DNA of 41,894 bases from Condylostoma magnum (lineage: Eukaryota > Ciliophora > Heterotrichea > Heterotrichida > Condylostomatidae): contig CAKKTI010000163.1 of assembly GCA_920105805.1 (NCBI GenBank), forward strand, positions 1 to 41,894. Direction: 5' to 3'. The notes under the pieces are model-generated. The model did no database searches. It was not told where the DNA came from and saw only the letters and a list, made by a program, of their open reading frames with translations. Both the position numbers and the translations under genes were made by a program. Positions 1-10,740 of the stretch are shown one piece after another (position 1 is the first letter of the stretch; each line of letters begins with the position of its first letter).

Positions 1-1
1 G

Positions 2-76
2 TAAAAAGAGGAAGAGGAAGAAGAAGAGATGGAGGAAGGAGCTATGGATCTATTCGGAGGAGATGATGATTGGTAG
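2..76 (+). CDS. Acidic ribosomal stalk protein, C-terminal end (partial)
   Basis: Only the last 24 codons are in the window. They read as a run of Glu followed by MEEGAMDLFGGDDDW and then TAG. An acidic tail ending in a short hydrophobic-aromatic peptide with LFG is the hallmark of the ribosomal P-proteins (P0, P1, P2). These form the lateral stalk of the large subunit and recruit the GTPase translation factors. Which of the three it is cannot be told from the tail. TAG at 74-76 is taken as the stop because the DNA becomes AT-rich straight after it. Reading through would add only seven residues before a TGA. Confidence 0.75.
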
Positions 77-718
77 TCTAGTAAACTGATTATATGAAAA
101 CTATTCTTTTTAGTGTATATAATTGGATTAGATATATGGAAGCGATTTAGTTATATTCCTATGTCTAATTGGCATCTTGTAATATTTAGATATTCCCTAA
201 TTATTTTTCAAAAATTCTACCATAACTATTTGTTATTTTATAAGCTACACAATAATAAACTATTTAAACATAATTTAAATCACTGTTATTAATTTTACTA
301 TCAAATAAAAGTTTTGTTTAGATATAAAAATTATGCTAAAAATTACATTATTATATCATGATAATTCTAATCAATCATAACACCAATAACTAATTAATGA
401 AGTTTATAGATATTGCTTAAATAATCATGCTATCTCCTTCACATATTAATGCGATGTCCAAAATCAATTATTTAATATATTGACTAGTTACATTTTTATA
501 TATTTAGAATGAGGACAATACATAGCATTATAATCTATTGTTATATACATTTATATTAACTGACCACTAAATGCATCTTTTTATAGAGTAACCTAAATAA
601 TCATTATAGTATTTGCTTAATTTATCTAAATATCGTAATTTACATAAAGCACCACATATTTTATTGCATAATAAAATCCTATAATACAACCTAAAACATA
701 TTTTAAGTACTTATTAAA
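77..718. other. Gene-free AT-rich gap between convergent genes
   Basis: About 640 bases lie between the P-protein stop and the copine stop. The DNA is much more AT-rich than the flanking genes. I see no conserved reading frame, tRNA-like box or clear repeat. Because all three stop codons can be sense here, an open frame by itself is not evidence of a gene. The length is odd, since other convergent pairs in this window are separated by only 8-18 bases. Confidence 0.6.
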
Positions 719-2374
719 CTAACTATCAGAGTCCTCGATAACTTAAAGTTCCTCAGCTTATGCATACTCATCCTCAACATTAATTTCATTTAACTAAACA
801 GATTGCTTTGGTAATGGTGCAAATCCTGCAATTTTCATATACTAAACAAGTTGTCTGGGAATTTCCTTTAATACCTGAATTACCAAATTTTCTGGATTTT
901 TCTTATACCTCCTAAATGGAACAAACTATACAATATCTCTTACAGCTTGATTATTTTATCTATCCTTAAGTAAATTGGTATCAGAATCTAATCTATCCAT
1001 GTTCTCAAAGCTAGACTGTCCCACTCCTACAATAATGATTGATAAGGGTAAATGACTTGCTTCTACAATTAATCTTAGTGTATCTTTCATATCATGAATT
1101 TCTCCATCTGTTAAAATTAATAATATATTATATTTTTGCTCATTAGCACCCCAAGGTTCTTATACTAATCTAGTCGCATTTTATAATATTTCTGCAAAAA
1201 GTGTAGGTCCGCTTAATTCAATTCTATTTAAAGATTATCTATAAGTATTTAGAATCCCCTCTACTCCTAAAGCCTCTGAATTATCTTCATTTAAAGAAAA
1301 GCAATGTGAAACAGGTTCTCCTTGATTAGGACACCCTCCAAATCCTCAAACAGGCACTCTTTTATTGTAATCATAGCTCATTATAATTTCACCTACTGAT
1401 ATAATAGCCTATTCGTATTCATTAAGTATAAGTGGATCGATGTAATGAAGGGAATCTCTATAGCTAACATCTCCATTAGAGGAAGTAAAGTCAATCGCTA
1501 CCATAAAGTTTAACTAACAATTTCCTTATATATATTCAAGAAACGAGTATCCTTGCTCAATTTCTGCTCTTTTGATTAAAAGCTACCCTGAATTCGTGTA
1601 AGTTTTATTCCCTACTTTTTTAAAATTAATGAATTCTAATCCCGTCTAAGATTACTAAGCCTATGTAAGCTATTCAAAATTAGACTCAAAGCCTCCTATG
1701 TACTTATGATCTCCATCACTCTCCCAATCAAAGAGCTCAATTTTTATAGGTCTTATTAGGTCACCATTACACAAGGAAGATACTGTTATGGTGAATTTCT
1801 TCCATTTAGGGTTTAAATTGTCTAATACCTTCTCTGTTGTATGCACAACAATCCATGACCCATCATCTCTTAATTTTGAAAATTATAGGAATGGGTCTGA
1901 TTTTGACCAGTATTCAATATCTTCAACACCTTAGGCTTCTAACTCTAAATGAACTATGCTATGGCAATCATTTAATTAATCACCTTGTAATATTATTTTA
2001 GACTTGGAGTTTTGTAAGGGTAAAATTAATGTTTAGTTTTAGGATCCCATAATCTCATTTAGTGTTGTTGTTGCATGTCCTAAAATGTCATGGTTACTAT
2101 TCTCATCAAAGTCTCTGATTTCTAAATACAGATACTAAGTCTTTTCGAAGTAATGATTTATTAATAGAGGTTTGGTGAAATTTGGGTTTAATTAATCTCT
2201 GTGTAAAAGTTACTATATTATCTCAGTTTAGTTTATTTCCATATACTCATTGTCTTTCTACTCCTTATACATTATTGATATATAAGGGTCACTTTTCGAG
2301 CCTGAATCTTTATTAGGAAGATTTCGGCAGCTAAAGCGAATTTCTATTTGTGACTGGTCTGATGCTGTTTCCAT
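719..2374 (-). CDS. Copine (two C2 domains plus copine/vWA domain)
   Basis: This 551-residue protein has the full copine layout. Two C2 domains (about residues 1-130 and 140-270) carry typical Asp loops, for example [10 protein letters not shown] and SDPFLQFSKL. The vWA-like copine domain follows, with a MIDAS-like DFTSSNG near residue 293, the family signature VPVWGFGG near 343 and [11 protein letters not shown] further on. Copines are cytosolic proteins that bind phospholipid membranes in response to Ca2+ and recruit partners. The length matches the family (about 530-560). The Trp in VPVWGFGG is TGA (1346-1348), one of the best proofs of the code. The end is uncertain: the acidic tail holds in-frame TAG and TAA codons before the chosen TAG at 719-721, so the true stop may be up to 27 codons earlier. 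The DNA turns AT-rich after 719. Confidence 0.93.
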
Positions 2375-2559
2375 TATTAAGATATACTAAGAAAATAAAT
2401 GAAAGACTAAGCTAAGTAATATTTATATCTGGTTTATTACTTTATGTATGCTATTTAGATATTAATATTATTTGCAAGTCATAAAAGAATATAAGATAAT
2501 TAGTATTTGATGTAAAAAGAACTTACCAACGCTAATTTGTTAAATATTGATTTAAAATG

Positions 2560-3399
2560 CTAAACATTAACAACTGTAAAGAACAAAATGAATCCTAGTG
2601 CAAAGTAAACAAATGTTCCTATATATCCCGCAATTCTCCATGCTTTTCCTTCATATTGATTTATAGGATTTAGAATAGCAATCGATATAAAAAATCCACT
2701 TATGGCTCCTCCTAGATGTCCTACATTATCTACTAGTGGAGTTGAAAATCCCATTATCAGATTTATTACCAAAAGCATTATAACCCATACTAATGTCATT
2801 ATTCTTGATGGCTAACCAGCCAAAGCATCCCAATTAATAGCCAACCAACCTAAAATTGCTGTAGTAATACCAAAAATAGAAGTAGAGGCTCCTACAGCTA
2901 CTGATTCTGGGAGTAATAAACAGCTTAAAACTGTGCCTCCTACTCCTGATACTACATAAATTGTAGTTGTCCTCCATAAGCCAATTGTTGGTTCTAATCT
3001 AAAGCCAATTATAAGTTATAAAAGTAAATTGTATAATATATGCATTAAGTTTGCATGTAAAAGTATTGGAGTAATGAATCTTCAAAGCTGATAATCATCT
3101 TTAATCTTTTCAGCATCTTTTGCTCCGAAGGTAACTAATGTTTCTTGTTTCGGAATTAAAAATTCACTTGTATCATAGTCATAGAAAACTGTAATTATAT
3201 ACATAATTATTTAGGCTATTGTGATTAGGGAAATGAAGGATGTAATTCTAAAGTACGGGCAACAAGCAAATTTTAGCATATCTCAGAAAGTCTCACGTTT
3301 TGCATCAGCTGCAGAGCCAATTGGAGCTCCATATCCTAAAACTGGGTAATTTTAAGGTTAATTGTTCAAAAGATTAGTATTCTCTCTATTGTTGGACAT
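2560..3399 (-). CDS. Rhomboid family intramembrane serine protease
   Basis: This is a 279-residue multi-pass membrane protein. It shows the rhomboid elements in order: a loop with LWRFITPILLHANLMHIL (about residues 105-122), the catalytic Ser in GASTSIFGI (near 171) and the catalytic His in DNVGHLGGAISG (near 226). Rhomboids cut transmembrane helices of other proteins within the bilayer. Both catalytic residues are present, so it should be active. The N-terminal 50 residues are hydrophilic and cytosolic-looking. Trp is TGA in LWRF (3082-3084). The final 79 codons contain no TAA, TAG or TGA and use only CAA for Gln, which supports TAG at 2560-2562 as the true stop; reading through would add about 26 AT-rich codons. 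It lies downstream of the next, divergent gene with a 206-base spacer. Confidence 0.93.
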
Positions 3400-3605
3400 T
3401 TTTGATTACTATTTATAAATTGTGAAGAAAATAGAGGGAAATTTATTAGAAGTATAAATTATGCCAAATTTAATAAAAAGTTGCTTTATTAGTGCAAACT
3501 GAAATACTTTAAAAACATTCTATAATATACAGTTCAATCTGTTTGCAGTATATAAACTATAGTTCTTATTGATTTCATTTTAGTTTACGTTAGCGTCTGA
3601 TAGAA

Positions 3606-4367
3606 ATGTCTGCAGTTAATAGAAATCGTTCAAGATCAAGACCCCCAATGAAGTAAGACTAAGTATAATAAGAAGAATCATATGATAGTATAATACATTT
3701 TAAAGATGACAGTCATATTATATAAAATAAGCCAATTGAATTGACTTAATAGATCCTTTGCCTTGAAGCACTGATAAGCTCTATTATAGATAATAACAAA
3801 ATAATAAACCTATAATTATTGAACAAGATGAGTCATAAGGGGAGTGATATCAGGTTAATCCAATAAAAGATAAAAAGAATCTTAACATAATGAAAGATGA
3901 AGGCTTTAAAGAATTCCCGATATAACATCCATCGATAACAAGCTATTTCATATTACAGGTACAAACATAGGTTTCTTAAATGATGGAAAAACTGTTTTGT
4001 ACATCTAATTGATATTGCTATTCATAATTCATTGATACTTTATAATAGAAATGCAGAAAAGAAACTGACTCATCTATAACTTAGTCAAATACTCAGTTAG
4101 ACATTCACTGGGTATTAATCTGTTTAATCTATTCCAAAAGTAGAGAAAGCTTAATGTTCAAAATTAGAGTAAGGAGATCATAAATTAAGCTTGATAAATG
4201 CTTAAAATGTATTCCCTACAAGACCTTAGGAATTCGATCAAGCACAAGATGTCAATGCCATCAATGCTCTATTCCCATACATTTCAAATGTTTCAATTCC
4301 TATCACAATTTTAAAAATTTTAGTTAGTATTAATTTCATTAGTATAATTTTAAAGTTATCTAAATAG
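3606..4367 (+). CDS. ORF carrying a piggyBac-transposase C-terminal segment
   Basis: The frame runs 253 codons from ATG to TAG, or nine codons further to a TGA at 4392-4394. Its first 105 residues are Gln/Arg/Ser-rich and match nothing I know. About residues 110-170 look like the end of a piggyBac (DDE_Tnp_1_7) transposase catalytic domain: QAISYYRYK, then FLKWWKNCFVHLIDIAIHN and SLILYN. The three catalytic Asp regions that should come before this are missing, and I see no Cys-rich C-terminal finger. The WW is encoded TGA-TGG (3981-3986), so the segment is written in the host code. It may be a decayed transposon remnant, or a small host gene that absorbed the segment. Codon content towards the 3' end is AT-rich, so even the coding status is uncertain. 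Confidence 0.5.
3930..4115 (+). mobile_element. piggyBac-like transposase remnant (DNA transposon)
   Basis: Only about 60 codons resemble piggyBac transposase: the aromatic-basic stretch before KWW, the amphipathic segment ending LILYN, and LTHLQLSQILSQTF, which matches the helix usually following. It is a 5'-truncated fragment without the DDD core. I did not find flanking TTAA duplications with matching terminal inverted repeats. Ciliates are known to have domesticated piggyBac transposases (PiggyMac and relatives) for genome rearrangement, but this piece alone is too short to be one of those. Confidence 0.55.
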
Positions 4368-5119
4368 TCTTCAAATACAACAATAAAAACATGAAACCTT
4401 GTTTCAATCATATCAATTTAGCATTATAAATCATATTACATAAATTGAGTTATTAGTTTTTTATTACAAAAGGTATTTTGGTAGTAGACATAGTTGTTTT
4501 ATTATTTGATTAAGAAATATAGAAACTACTAAATATTATATAAAATAAGAGCTTACTTTATGAATAATATCTAAAAGTCTATACTAAAGGAATTCTAAAT
4601 GCTAGAACCTCTATATAAGCAAATATTCCTAATATATTTATTTCTAACATTCTGTAAATATGAAACAATTTAGTAACCTTTTCGTATTTCTTATATACTA
4701 AAGGTTACTTCTATTATTAAACATTTTGAGTATAAAGAGTATATTAATACATTTTCATAAACCCAATATAACTAATTAATTCTGAATAATATAGCTCATA
4801 TGTTAATTGCTTATTCAAATAGTTTGCTATAAAAATTGATATTATAACTAGGTTATTTAATTAATAATTCTGAGTTTAAGTATTGTTATACTTTTCATAA
4901 CAAATTAAATCAAATAACTTGCTATTTTAATAATATATACAACTGTAAAAAGTAGCGGAATTTGTTAGTAGCATATGTTTTAATTCTATGCATTAGCTTT
5001 ATAGCTTCCTTATATCTGCAATGTATTGATGTATTAATTTTCTCCTTGCTTATAATTTGTGTTTGATTAAAATGTTTAGAAAATACATTATTCAAATATA
5101 ATAACTATATCAATTAAAA
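4368..5119. other. Gene-free AT-rich gap with one hairpin
   Basis: About 750 bases separate the piggyBac-tail ORF from the coiled-coil gene. The DNA is very AT-rich, with no frame that reads as a known protein and no tRNA-like sequence. The only structure I found is a 10-base inverted repeat at 4672-4709. The promoter of the downstream gene presumably lies near 5060-5119, but no defined motif can be named. Confidence 0.55.
4672..4709. repeat. Inverted repeat, 10-base arms
   Basis: AGTAACCTTT (4672-4681) is followed after 18 bases by its perfect complement AAAGGTTACT (4700-4709). In such AT-rich DNA an arm of this length with four G/C positions is unlikely but not exceptional. It could form a hairpin in RNA or mark an old element edge. 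No function is implied. Confidence 0.45.
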
Positions 5120-8100
5120 ATGAGTAGAAGTTTTACTCCCTATAGAGATATTGTTACACCAAGTACACATTATTAAAAACTTATATCAAAACGAGGCCTA
5201 TCATAGTCTATTTCCCCTGCATCCTAATAAATGGATCGTTCTTTTAGAGATAAGTTTTTATTTTAGTAAACCGATTAATTTAGAAGAGGAATTATTTCAA
5301 ATAGAGAACCTAGAACAGGAATGATTAACACTACTCCAGATTTAAAGGAACACTTATTAAAGCAAGGATACTATATCAACTCTACTGTTACTCAATTGCA
5401 TCCTAATATAATTGAAAGCTGAATTAATCAATGTTTATAAGATGCTGAAGTACTTGAAGTACCTGGATTAATACTAAAGCCATCTAATAGACAACCTCTT
5501 TCAAGATACAAAATTGATAGAAGCCGTCTTAGAAGTTATGGAATTTCTGATAAGTGTATTAATAGAATTTATAAGTCCCTAATAGTCTATTCTATTGGTT
5601 TTTTCTAAATAATCGAGGCCGCAATAGGTGATTCAGATAGTAAAGATTTAATAATAACAGGAATCTGAAAAGTTTATGCAATTTTATTAGAATTTTGCTG
5701 TTAGATTGATTTTGAAATGGTAATCAAAAAACTTAATTCAGAGAAAGAAGAAGAACTATACAATTTGCAGGATTATTATGAAAAGCAAATAAAATCCCAT
5801 TTATAAACATAGTAGATGCTTAATCAAAAAATCAAGAATCTTTAAGGAAATGTAGAGGAGATTTAACAGGATCTATAAAAGGAAAGCTTGATAAGACAAT
5901 AATTAGAAAATGAAATATCGCTTAAAGGCAATGATAGTGAGGATGAAATTGCATTAAGATTAATCTTCGAAGGCAAACTTAATAGGCTTTATGCTTAGTA
6001 TAGAGAGCTAGAAGGAAAATTTTAAAGTAGTCGAAAATAAGAAGAGGAATTATTCTAGAGTAACAAAGTATTAATGACAAATAACTCGTAATTAGAGGAG
6101 TAATTAAGAAATGCGAGGAGAAAGTCAAAAGATTTAGAAGGAAAATTAAAACTTATGACTTCTGATAGAGATAAGTCATCTATGTAAGTTAATAATTTAA
6201 ATCATAAAATAAAAGACACTTAAAATAAACTTTAAGAATTATAAGTATATGTTGTAGAATAAAAAGAAGCAATATTATAGTAAAAATCAACCATCAAATC
6301 TCTGCATAATGAAATTGAAGGGTAAAATCAAAAGATGTAAGGAAAATAGTCTAGTATAAATTAACTGTAATAATTTAATAAGTAATTATAGGGAGAAAAC
6401 TAGATGCTAACAGATTAAGTATAAGAATTGTAAGATAAAATTGATTAATAAATAAAGTAGTATTAATTTTATGAAAAAGAGTATCTAAGAATGAAAGTAT
6501 TGAATCCTAATCTGATTTAAGAGGCTGAAAAGTACAGAAATCTGTATAAAGAAATAAAAGCTAAATACAAAGATACTGATAAGCAATTAAAAGAAATATA
6601 AGAAATTTACGATTAGGAAGCATGAAAAGCTAATTAATTGGATGAGTAATTAAAGAAAACTATAAATTAATTTGATATAGTTACAGGAGTAAGAAGACAA
6701 CTTGAAGAGTAATTAAAACAAACTAATTATTAGCTAAATGAGACAATGATTAAAAGGGATAATTTATATGATTAAAATTAAGAGTTAGAAGAAAATGTAT
6801 ATAAAACAAATAAAGAGAATGAAGAATTACAATAATAGTTGAATTAAGCAAATTAGAATATAGAGTAAGGAAAGCTTATGTTAGACTAATTATAGCAAAG
6901 TACAGATAGACAAATAAGCTAAACTAATGATAATCTATATAAAGAAATCCATATGAGAGATAAATGAATTAAAAGTTATAAGGCCGCAAGTGATAAGATA
7001 AGTTCATTAGAGGAAAATATAATCAAATTGTAATAAGTTATAAATGAAAAAGATGCAAAGATAAAATAAAAGAAGAATAGGGTGTAGGGGTTAATATAAG
7101 AAATTAAACAATGAGAGTAATAGTTTCATAATAAAATATCAGAATTCTTCATACATAAAAATGAACGTTAAGAAATTGATAGATAAATTAAAGCTTTGCA
7201 ATAGTAAATACATAATCAATAGTAGAAAAAAGAAAAGTTTCGGCATAAAGTAGAAGAATAAATGTACAATGCTTCCATAAAAGTGCAATAGAATAAAGAA
7301 AACTTGAATATGAGATACGAAGAACTTTACCAATATACAGCATAGGTTTATAAAAGCTCTTGCAAAAAGGAGTAGTAAATTGAATAATATCAGTAATAAG
7401 TCTCTAAATAAGAAATAAATATTCAGACATTACAATCTAATGCTGATAAGGATAATATAAAATGAGAAAGAAATCAAATGACTATAGAGAATTTATGTTA
7501 ACAAATACAAACCAATGAGCAAATAATTGAAATAAAACAAAATCACATTTAAAAGTAGAATGAATAAATACAAAAATAAGCATAGAAAGTAGATCTTTTA
7601 ATATCAAAAATACCAAAAGAGTATCTTCATTTAGACAAACCCTTCTTAGTATATGAAGATAAAATAAGTGAATTAACAGACATCATAGAGGAATACTAGT
7701 AGAGCGGTAAAGCACCATAAAAAGATTTTGAAGTTTAATACTAATACCAACCTTAAATAGAATAACAAGAGATTCAAACTGATATAGATCTAATTTCTTT
7801 TGAATAAATCATGAATCGACCTCTATACTCAAAGAAATCAGATAATCAATTTTCCTAAGACGAAATAGATGAAATAAGCCAAGATAATAAATCATTAACC
7901 TCAGAAGAACAATAAGATTCATAACAATAAATAATTCCTGAGCTTCCTAAAATCCGTAATCCTTTAATACCCATGAAAACAGATTCCCAATGAAAGCCAG
8001 GTGAAAAGGTAACAATGCCAATAGGTAGTCTTGCAATGACAGGGGGTGAGTTTATTTTAAGTTCATATAGAAATAGAGGCAGTGATGATTCTAATATCGA

Positions 8101-8248
8101 AGAAGTAAATAACCTTAAAAATATATATAAACATGATGTTCATTATAGACCTTATTCTCAATTACAAGCTGAGCTTCCGTCAGTTAGGAAAAGATTTCGC
8201 CCTCCAACTGTTTCACAAGGTCCTGATATAAAACGATACATCAAATAA
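5120..8248 (+). CDS. Long coiled-coil protein (unassigned, Gln/Glu/Lys-rich)
   Basis: This 1042-residue protein starts MSRSFTPYRDIVTPS. A basic/Ser-rich head (about 1-75) and a small globular-looking region (75-195, with GISDKCINRIYKSLIVY) precede a very long coiled coil (about 195-830). That rod is built of Gln, Glu, Lys and Leu heptads, with most Gln written as TAA or TAG. An acidic linker and a C-terminal basic tail (TMPIGSLAMTGGEFILSSY) end the protein. This layout suits a structural component of basal bodies, cilia or cortex, but no family is recognised. Several TGA codons sit in good Trp contexts (DKWIKSY, QWEQQF). The stop is TAA at 8246-8248: the last 77 codons contain no reassigned codon, and their Gln are all CAA. 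TAG 8285 and TAA 8291 are the next options. The first in-frame TGA (8381) lies inside the next gene. Confidence 0.88.
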
Positions 8249-8306
8249 GCTACCTCAAGACGCAATAGAGATTACAGTTTTATGTAGATTTAAGTACATA
8301 TAATAA

Positions 8307-8759
8307 ATGGGATTTAGAACTTTCGTAGGAAGATCTTTTCTTGTATCATTTTTCTTTGCAACAGGTTTTGGACTAATGTTTGAACCTTAGGACTTTTAGA
8401 AGGATATCACTCAAATCTACACTACAGTTAATTTAGTTTATTCACACTTTCTTAATGCACCCCTGCCATTAGACATAAGCAACTTTTTCATAAATGATTA
8501 CTCAGTGACTAAAATAATAGGAGTATGGTGCACGATATTTAGTGTTTTAATCGTTTTGGATATCAAGGGAATAGCTAAGGTTGTATTTTTTAAGCATTTG
8601 TTAATTACAATAATTTTGTATTAAGAAATATTTACCATTGGACTTACAAATACTTAATTGCTCATGTTCATCAAAAACATTGCAATTTCAGGAGGACTAC
8701 TAGTATATATGGGAACTGAAGAGCCTGTTACAGCAGCACCAAAAGCCAAGCTAGATTGA
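8307..8759 (+). CDS. SURF4/DoxX-like four-helix membrane protein
   Basis: The product is 150 residues with about four hydrophobic helices. It begins MGFRTFVGRSFLVSFFFATG and ends with KNIAISGGLLVYMG, which resembles the KN-x-A-x-x-GGLLL signature at the last helices of SURF4 and DoxX proteins. SURF4 is an ER cargo receptor; DoxX-like proteins have varied redox or unknown roles. The C-terminus KAKLD fits the KxKxx pattern for COPI-mediated return to the ER, which favours an early-secretory-pathway location (inference). It is shorter than animal SURF4 (about 270). It lies 58 bases after the coiled-coil gene on the same strand and ends with TGA (8757-8759). Confidence 0.65.
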
Positions 8760-8964
8760 TTATTTAGGTAGTAATGGTTAGAAACAAATTAAATATGTAA
8801 GAAGTTAACCATCTTCTAGCTAATAAAGCCTATATTTGATTGCATTAAGTATTTTCTAGATTGTTCCTTATATAACAATAATACTTCTCATATTTAAGTA
8901 TAACAATTGCATGAGAGCTTAAAACTATATAATTTAACCTGTAGTTATTAATCTAATGTCAAAT

Positions 8965-10614
8965 TTACACTCCTCTTCTTTTGCGAGAACTTATTCTATC
9001 CATAGCTAACTTAAAAAGCAAAGCTCTACTAGAAATATCTAAATATTCTTAATTTTTCCATGGCTCAGATAATTAATAATAGTTCTATTTCCCTGGAAGC
9101 ATTGGCATAGTCCCTGCTATTTCTGCCCCAGTTTTAACCAAATTATCCAATTTACCATCATAAGCTTCCTTCTTGGCCAATATAGCTCTTGTGCGTGGAT
9201 GTTGAGGATTAGGAAATAGACTTTTTACTACGCTGGAAGTTGAATAGTATTTCACTGCTAGTTTATTACGTAGTTTCTACTGAACCTCTAAAGCGTCGAA
9301 ATTTGATTCTAAGAAACTGAATCTAGAGTAAAACTGTTCTGGATCAAAAAGGGAGGAAAGCACCTTTTAAATCTTTTATTAGGCCATTTCCTTTTGCTAT
9401 TAAACTGAGAAAAATTACCGGTACTGGTTTTCAAAAATATTTTCAACTACTACTCTTGTAAGAAGTAATAAAACAGCTACATAAAACTATTTGTGCAAGG
9501 AAAACTTTTGCTCATGATTACTAAATAAATGCAATAGAGTTATAAATAGTTACTACCTCTAATCATCAGTAAGCCCAATACTATGAAGATGGCCAAAAAC
9601 TGTTCAATAGCAGAAATGAGAAGCAAGGCCTATTAGCCTGACATTTTCTTAAGTATCGCACTAATAAAGGGCATCATCAATCAATATTTTATTGTTTCCA
9701 TTTGCTGCTTATCTTCTAGCATTTTTTCTTACGAAATTTTCTTCATTTTATAAGCGTTTTGTTTGTATTTTCCTGGGTAGTTATTGTTTTGGGAAATGCC
9801 TTATAGAGCTTTTAAGACATTTTGAAGTAGCTTCCACTGTGAAATTTATAGGCTCCATTAATTCCTTTATATGTTATATCTAAATTTTCATTGCTTCGAA
9901 AGGAAATTTGAATAATTAGGATTCAAACTAGCCCAACTAAGTCTCTTAAAGCAACTACAGCTTTTATTCTACTTCCTAAGGGTCTTCTTTTCTTTAGAAG
10001 GCAGATTAAGAGCGCTGCTTCTTTAGTTATTATCCGATATAAGGATACAAATATCTTTGCTTAAGTCTTTCTAATCCCATATCAATTGGCACCTCTTCTT
10101 CTACTTACTCCTAAACTGCAACAGGCTTAGGAGCAAGTTAAGGAAAATGTCTTCTATCTAATTAACTTTCCTATCTTTGCATTTCCTTTGTTTCTTATAT
10201 CTAATCAAATGTGGTGGTAAGCTAACGACTGACAGGTTGATCTGTTTCTGCAGACTTTGTATAAGGATCTATTATAATAACATCTGCTAATCACCCAGAG
10301 TTTTTCCATTTTGCCCTTATATCGCATTTCTCTAATGGAATATCCTCTAATACCTTTGTAATATGCTTTTATAGGGGCTCTACTCCCATTTGTTCTAAGT
10401 AACGAACTGCAAATTCCTTTTCAATTACCTCACGAAAGTTGTCAGGAAGATCAATCGGGTCACTGCCTCCTTTGAGTGGAATTTCAATTACTTTTCTTTA
10501 GGAATTTTATTGTGTCACGTATTGGTTTGTCCTTTATTTACCAATTGGACGTTTGTATACTTTTGGAAGTTAATGGCCTACTGCTTTTTTTCAGTCGTCG
10601 TATAAACGGGACAT
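8965..10614 (-). CDS. Conserved-looking protein of unknown function
   Basis: This 549-residue frame starts MSRLYDDWKKAVGHQLPKVY and ends RKRRGV before TAA (8965-8967). A TGA follows two codons later. I do not recognise a family. The N-terminal half is hydrophilic, with a Gln/Glu-rich stretch (about 160-230). Residues 310-400 form a compact mixed helical region with aromatic clusters (GLASHFCYWTVFGHLHSIGL, then VAVLLLLTRVVVENIF). The C-terminal 150 residues are charged and helical. There is no signal peptide and no clear membrane span. Composition and codon use match the coding neighbours, and the frame is intact over 1.65 kb. Trp is TGA at several places, including FCYW. A cytoskeletal or ciliary adaptor is possible, but that is a guess. 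It lies 126 bases downstream of the sortilin stop. Confidence 0.8.
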
Positions 10615-10740
10615 TATATTTAAAATTTATAACTGTATTTATTCAAGGAGTAGACTGAATTTGTAGATATTCAACAGATAATAAAGGCATAAAATTATTA
10701 TAATGTTGATTTAAACTATGAATAAAGGTAACAAAGATTA

